From NCBI GenBank assembly GCA_013368325.1, contig JAACJK010000073.1, positions 62,001 to 126,000 of the forward strand: 64,000 bases of DNA, read 5' to 3'. The translations under genes and the position numbers were made by a program. A model generated the notes under the pieces. That model was not told the DNA's origin. It saw only the letters and a list, made by a program, of their open reading frames with translations, and did no database searches. This stretch comes from Ephemerocybe angulata (taxonomy: Eukaryota; Basidiomycota; Agaricomycetes; Agaricales; Psathyrellaceae). Positions 58,092 through 64,000 of this stretch are shown here, piece after piece; position 1 is the stretch's first letter; every line of letters starts with the position of its first letter.

Positions 58092-61000
58092 TCATCCCGT
58101 GTCCGAACTCTCGTTGACACCGATGGCCGACTCCTCGTACCCCGTGGAATCACTGTCACTACCGGTATCAAAAGAAGACTCTAAATATATCTCCAGTGAC
58201 CTTCTTGCTTCGTTAAATTTGGCGAGAGCATGTCGCCGAAGCCGACTCCACATTGCGGAACGGCGTGAGGACCAAGCTTTCTGGGCCGCAGTCTGATTGG
58301 GGAGCTCCGCCCACTCGGACGATTGCTCCGCTTGGTACGAGAAGTAGTTTAGCACCCACTGCATTTCCTCCGCAATCAATGTATGCTCCTCAACCCACCG
58401 CGCGTGCCGTGCGCGTGCCTTGAACCAATTAACTCGATGAACTAAGTTTCAGTGAGTAAATGATTGCCTGAGTGAGTGAATTAATCTTGGGGGGGGACTC
58501 ACGTTCATTCAAGTACGCGTCGTTGCTCAGATCACTGGAAAGTCTTTGTGACCAGATCCAAGAAGGTGGGCTGTTCCGATGGCCCCGCTCACGGTGATCG
58601 TATATGTGGGCTATAGGTTTAATGTCGGCTGGGAGTATTGGCTTGAAATCCTGGAGGATTTGCTTGGATGCCCCAAGTCTGGTCAAAGCCCAAAGTGTTT
58701 GTCGATAAAGCGAGCGGAGGTAGTTTATAGTTCGGTTGGAGGCTGCGACACCGGAGTACCCACGGAGACGATCCTTCTTCCCGGAAGCCAGATTGATGTT
58801 GGCACGGAAAAGGAATGTCTTATTACCCACTTCTAGGTGGATGCGTTCGAGGCAGTCGGAGGCCTGTGCGATGCGGAGCTTTACTTCCTTCTTCACTGCC
58901 CTTTGCCACACAGGAGGAAGATCTAGACATGCTGAAGGTAACGCAATTTGGATGAACTCTGGGAGTCCGTCCATGTCCAGGAGAGGATTGGAGGTGTCGC
59001 AGGTATGGTCACAGTCCTCCGCATCACAAATGCAGTGAGGCACAGGCGGAGGAGCAAGCTCAAGCTCAGAAACATCCAGGAGTGGAAAAAGAGATTCAGC
59101 ACCCTTATAAAACTCCTGGATGCGCATCGCTAGCCGATCTCGTTTTGTGGCTATATCAATTCTTTGGGTGTCAGACGGAGCCTTTCCGCTCCGCCGAACC
59201 GTTAGAATCGTCTGGAGTCTGTGCTGCAATTTAAAACAGGGAAATGTTGATCCGACGGAGATACTCACTGCTGTTCCTGAATGTCTAAGCCCAAGGATAG
59301 CCATTTAGTTACACCCAGAGCCACATCATCCGCTGTGTCTTCATTTTCCATGAGATCCGCCTGGACCCGTTTTCGTGTCGGTTCTTCAAGAACAGAGGAT
59401 ATAAGTGCACAAGGTTAGGAAGATAACTGGATGGCGTACGTTTGAGCTTCTCCGTGACATTGAAGACATCCATCGCCGCCACATTTTTCTTTCGGTTATC
59501 TAGTGCATTGTCCATGGACAACGTCCAAGTGGAGATCTGGGAAGGAGACGCAGTGGAGGAGAGCGCCTTGTAGTCTCCGTACGCCTTGTCCAGCTCTTTC
59601 CGCGAGGAGAGCAGATTCTTGCTCAGTGCTGGGACTGGGGGTGGAAACGAGTGTCAGCGTTTGAAGTCCGTAACGGGCAAGAGGGGAGAATAGTTGACAC
59701 ACTTAAGCCTAGCATTTTCTTCCAGTTGCTATCGAGCATATGGGCGTCAAGCACTTCCATGCGGTGTGGAAGCGTCATTACACTAGATGTCCTCCCGACA
59801 TCATTCAGCGTTGACCAGAGAGACTCCAGGATCTCTCCGCTCGTCATTCCCGCCCCGGGAATGAATGAAGGGGAGTATCGAGCCATGCACCTCTCCTTAT
59901 GGCCATGTACGTGCCATGTTCCAATTCCCCAAATAACATTGTCCAGGTCTTCGGCATCTAGCAAGCGATCATTTGCACTCATCCTCCGTTTGGCATTCGT
60001 GCTATATTGGCATCCGATGTCATAGAGCAAAAGGATAGCCGGAGCGTCAAGGGTAGGGCCATAGCGGAGCCCCTGTGTAACTCCATAGTCAATATTGAGC
60101 TGCCTGTTCATGGATTATTAGGTTAATAATGATTAATGAGTGAATTGTTATGGCTCCGCACCTCTCGCCCTTTTGAAAGTCTACCACTGACGTTGGCACA
60201 AATGCTCCGTGTCTACTGCAAGCCAGAGCGCCAATTCCACTGACATCACACCCCTTATGTGGCTTTGAACGATCCGCGATCGCTCGATGGTCGTAGCATT
60301 TGGATCTCTAAAAGCAGAGTGAGATGTATTAGCTTGGTATTAGCAGCAGCTGTATGTAAGGAAACGTGTCTCCTTACCTCCTTTTCCTCCGTCGTTTCAA
60401 GGACATGTTCAGAATATGGAATAGGAGCGGTGACGTAGCCCTCCCCCGCCTTCAAGCCTATATCCTTTGTCCCGCCTTTTTGCATACGATGAATGCACTT
60501 AAAATTTCCGTCGATAACAAACCCCCGCATGTACAACCACCTCCGCAGGTCATCAATCCAGGTCCGGGGAAGGTTGATACCAGGCTGGGGGCATGCCGCA
60601 CAAAAGAATGCAAGTTCTCCGGGACCAGGAAAGTCACTCCGGTTTGCGTATCCGAAGGCTGCCAGTTCCTTAAGATGTCGCCATTGGCGGCCCACACGGA
60701 GTAACTCTCGATATCGATCCTGAAAAGCAATAGTTCAATTTGAATGGAGTCACGGAGGAGCAAATAATAGAAACATACAGGAACGGAACTAGGGAACGTC
60801 TCGTTGGTGAGACGTCGCAACTTCCCGAAGAAATTATATGTTGAGGTATGGCATTCCAGAGTCTCCGTCAGATAATAGTCAAGGAGTTGGCATGTGAATA
60901 CAGATCGAGGCTCGTCCTCCGTCGATGGATAAAGCCCCGACCCGAGTAGCTGGAATGGAAACGGAGCTGCTCCCTCGCAGTTACACTTGGCCACTGGGAG

Positions 61001-61740
61001 GTGGTGGATGCCGTTTGTGTGAACGACAAGGAGTACGGGACACCCATGAATTTTGCGACCTGGAGGGCTGGCTCCGTATGTGACATCGTCGTCGGAGGGC
61101 TTGGTCGGGCCCGTATCACCCTTTCTGTAGCTCGATTTGGGACAGGGTTCACCATAATGGCCCAGGTGGACGACAACTCCTACACTCCACAGCCAAGCTG
61201 GCTCATAGTGCTCCCCCGTCCAGCGTTGGATCCTATGCAGCTGGTGCTCCGCATGTTCTGATTTGCAGCACTGCGCACAGAAGAAGGTGCGCCCTATGCA
61301 GTCGTCGCACCGGTATATCCCTTCCCGTCTTCCACAGATTAAGCAATCCCCGTTCTTTGGTGGGGCCTCTCGCTCGAGCATGACCATGAGGTACTCCCGA
61401 TAATTGAGCATCCATCTCCGCATGTAGTCCGGTTGGGTCTGGTATGCTTGTTATTAGTCGGGGACATGATGTACGCTGAACCACGCACCTTGGTAACCCC
61501 CATGTTTGATATATCGATGGTGAGAGACTCCAAAGGTCCGTCATCATCGCCCTCCTCAGACGACGAGGGATCAGGGGAGGTGTGACGGGACACCCTCGAA
61601 CGTTTGTACGCAGGGGTAAAGGATCGCTTTCTTCGCTGAGAGGGCTGAATGGAAAGCTTCCGTCCCCGGGAGCTATGATTCACAGTGAAGGTAGACCCTC
61701 CTGTGAGTGGGCTCTGAATCTTCCGCTTTCGGGGTCGCAT
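58092..61740 (-). CDS. KDZ (Kyakuja-Dileera-Zisupton) transposase with CxC2 cluster
   Basis: The nine exons are 61740-61489, 61438-60779, 60719-60378, 60307-60162, 60103-59703, 59634-59440, 59383-59269, 59218-58503 and 58441-58092. They give 1058 aa with no stop. The N-terminus is basic and Ser-rich (nuclear targeting likely). Residues ~116-152 are the CxC2 cluster CLICGRREGIYRCDDC...FCAQCC...H...H. The RNase H-like transposase core follows: CPQPGINLP, FVIDGNF (Asp374), ACSRHGAFVPTSVVDFQKGE, LLYDIGCQY (Asp495), GHKERC, and GEILESLW (Glu560). These are the three acidic residues expected for catalysis. The C-terminus includes KWLSLGLDIQEQQ and a long helical tail. Complete length and conserved motifs suggest an active or recently active transposon. 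Confidence 0.95.
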
Positions 61741-61968
61741 ATTATCGGAGATGCGTTGAGGATGGAAAAGGACCAGAGACTATATATTATTTGGACAGAT
61801 GGATACACCCGATCCGGGTGGATCCAATTAAATCTGAGATCTACTGTTGCTCAATATCTGTATTTAAGCTGGCTGATTTTGGAGATTACAAGCCGCACCC
61901 ATACCTTTATTGCACACACTCCTCCGTTGATCCATCGCACCATAATCCTCTCCATATTCCACCATCCA
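61741..61968. promoter_or_regulatory. Divergent promoter between transposase and acidic protein
   Basis: Only 228 bp separate the two start codons. TATATATTAT at 61781-61790 lies about 40 bp from the transposase ATG. On the other side the AT-rich CTGTATTTAAGC (61857) lies ~110 bp before the acidic protein ATG. Co-regulation is a reasonable inference. Confidence 0.6.
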
Positions 61969-64000
61969 ATGACCAAGACATCCAACACGGACGTTAGTAC
62001 AAGCGAGGAGGAGCTAGTCTCTCGCTCCGGTGGCAGCGTATCCAGCGGTGAGAACAATGACAATAGCGAAGCCAGTAGCGAGGGTGAGGGGAGTGGCGAT
62101 GCTGAAAGCGGGGAAGGGGCCAATGATACTGATCAGAGCGTGGAGGAGGAGGAGGAGGGAGAGGGAGAGGAGCACCGGGTTGAGCATGAGGAGGAGGACG
62201 GAGACGTCCAAGCTGAGAATGGGGAGTTCATGACCCTCTCTCCGGAGGATCAAACGATCCTCCATGAACACCTAGCTATCTATCGGGTGTCCGCTAAGGC
62301 GAAGCGACCCTCCGTGGCACAGAATTGCGCCAAGCTGATTACCTCCCGACGGAGAGAAGCGAACCAGGCTCTCAGTAAGAGGGAGAGCAAAGCCTTACCT
62401 CATGTATGTACTTGTTGTACGCGGTTGTGAGTCAGACAATACTGATCTTGATTACAAACCTAGGTACTCAAAGATTGGTTTGACGCCCAGACTCCACGGA
62501 CAACAGTGAAGGGTGCAGTTGGGAAGGTGTGGAATGTGAGAGGAGTCTTGCAAGTTGAGCTTGCGGAGGAGATCAAGGAGGTGCGGGATAAGATGACGAA
62601 GAAGTGGGAGCGATCGGCGGAAGGCAGGAAAGCGACGAAAAGCGAGAGAGCTAATAAGCAGATTGGGTTCTATGGTAATGCAACGACCGAGATACTCGAA
62701 GCGCTACCAGAGGAGGAGCGCCGGCGATATGAGAAGATGGCACGGGAGTGGACTCTGGAGGGGCCCTCGATGGAGGAGCAACAGAGGTGAGCGCGTTCTG
62801 CATCAAAAATACTACATACTGACGATGCAAACTCGGAGATCGTCGAAAAACTTTATGAAGGATGCCGATGCGTTTGCCATTCGCTGTTATAGCCGAATGA
62901 ATGTTCGGTTATTCATGTTCGCATCCTACTTGGACGAAAGAGGTACGTCACTACCGTCTACAAAGTCAGCGAAATGGGAAATCTGAGTTCTCGCTATCTG
63001 GATCCAGGTGACCTCGTTAGCATGCCAATGGATTTCACACAGGTAGTGGGGGAAACGTCCTTCACTGCAAGATACAAAGAATTGATCGAGACATCCGAAT
63101 TGACCGCTGCGTGGGATAAATGGAGCAAAAAGGAACTTACCTCTTCCCATCACCAAACGACTCGTGCTACGGGGGAGCATATCCGCCCAGCATCTAAAGC
63201 TCTCCTTGTCTTACAAAAGAATCTCTATTCAGAGCCTATTCTACCTGATCCACGTGAAGTCCCACTGGGGATCAGGCCCAAGGACCATCTCACACGCCTC
63301 TTCCGAACGTTCATGGTTATGTCCTATGGTGCGTAAAGTTATGGTTTAGTGTCTTAATCTACTCTTAACCTTTCCACCCATCTTCCAGCGGTTGCAATGG
63401 GGACGGCAGATGACGGCACACGTGCAGTCGTTCCATGGTCGAAGCTCACTGCGGACCCAAAGAGCTTCATAGCGGAGGAGCACCTCCCATCGAAGTACCA
63501 CGAACACATGAAACTCGATCCATCGACATGGCGGTTGACAACTCTCCGTTCGCTCTTGACATTCTGGTGGGACCGTCAAGCTGACTTCAGTCGACGGAGG
63601 GTTGTTGATAAACCCGCATTCGAGTTCCATTCCTATTGGGATCCGACTTTGAAGAAGTGTGTCCCAAGAGTTCCCCGGGTGCAGTACATTGATCCCGAGC
63701 CATCCGGGGAGGAAGGAGGGCAGGAGTCGCCTCGACCACGCAAGCAACAGCCGACGAAGAGTAAAATCCCTCCAAGAGGCAACAGGCCTCGCACACGATC
63801 AACCTCGAGAAGACCCGCGTCCCAAGACTCTTCCATTGCGTCCAGAACACGATCCAGCTCAAGAGCATCCGAAACATTGAACACCAGGTCACCATCGAAC
63901 GGGAAAGGTTCAAGTTCAAAGTCAAAAGGGCCGGAGGCGGGGGGAGCAGCAGGAGGTAAGTCGTCCAAGTCCAACGCGGGAAAGGCAAATGGGTCGAAGG
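61969..64000 (+). CDS. Acidic KDZ-linked protein, 3' end outside the window
   Basis: The exons are 61969-62403, 62464-62786, 62839-62942, 63008-63328 and 63389 to the window end, all in phase and open. The N-terminus (to ~residue 90) is very acidic and Ser-rich (SVEEEEEGEGEEHRVEHEEE). Next comes a basic helical region with KKWERSAEGRKATKSERANK and ATTEILEALPEEERRRYEKM AREW, which recalls HMG-box-like or transposon-linked basidiomycete nuclear proteins. NVRLFMFASYLDERGDLVSM follows, a form common in such proteins. The C-terminal part is Arg/Ser/Lys-rich, with many RTRS and GKGSSSKSK runs. I recognise no enzyme motif. DNA or chromatin binding is likely but unproven. Confidence 0.75.

Larger units (their letters stand above)
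52500..64000. mobile_element. KDZ-class transposon island (right end outside the window)
   Basis: Seven genes in 11.5 kb are packed far more tightly than elsewhere in the window. In order they are viroplasmin-like (-), viroplasmin-like (+), TET/JBP (+), unknown (-), unknown (-), KDZ transposase (-) and acidic protein (+). I could not locate terminal inverted repeats. The left limit may lie in the minisatellites (51.2-52.4 kb) or just outside them, and the right limit is beyond 64000. Membership of each gene is inferred from spacing. Confidence 0.6.

Overview
The window looks like an agaricomycete (mushroom-forming basidiomycete) chromosome segment. Genes are cut by many 50-75 nt GT-AG introns, one gene pair carries a 24-nt micro-exon, a FunK1-type kinase is present, and the right end holds a KDZ transposase next to a TET/JBP-type dioxygenase, a combination known from mushroom genomes. 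TTAGGG-type repeats occur once, but inside a small transposon and not at a chromosome end.

Left third (1-25 kb): an intron-containing tRNA-Gln gene is interrupted by a head-to-tail dimer of a 1.16-kb inverted-repeat transposon with an 8-bp target duplication. A ~260-bp tandem repeat, a small secreted Kre9/Knh1-like protein gene and a MITE with long terminal inverted repeats follow. Next come a 498-aa fungal membrane protein, a divergent pair of intact 563-aa multi-pass membrane protein genes (8 exons each), a relic of a third copy, a DJ-1/PfpI protein and a FunK1 kinase.

Middle (25-51 kb): a repeat-rich tract of partial copies of one large module. Four of its later copies carry the same upstream DNA, and three of them lead into a class 3 aldehyde dehydrogenase gene. 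The first ALDH (34449-36896) is intact with 8 exons. The second and third have lost their start codons and several exons. A short LTR element (261-bp TG...CA repeats, 1.1 kb overall) sits in the module upstream of the intact ALDH. A 200-bp cluster of GCGCGCAAA motifs and a perfect 20-bp hairpin are also here.

Right end (51-64 kb): a compact gene island that I read as a large KDZ-class DNA transposon. It holds two related viroplasmin-like (RNase H1 N-terminal-like) coiled-coil proteins in divergent orientation, flanked by purine-rich minisatellites. Beyond them lie a TET/JBP 2-oxoglutarate/Fe(II) dioxygenase, two unrecognised genes, a full-length 1058-aa KDZ transposase with a CxC2 cysteine cluster, and an acidic protein running off the window that shares a 228-bp divergent promoter with the transposase. 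All catalytic residues I looked for in the transposase and the dioxygenase are present and all reading frames are open, so the element may be recent or active. Intergenic gaps inside it are as small as 24-56 bp.

Gene models were spliced by hand from the sequence and checked for reading phase at every junction. Function calls rest on motif recognition, not on database searches.
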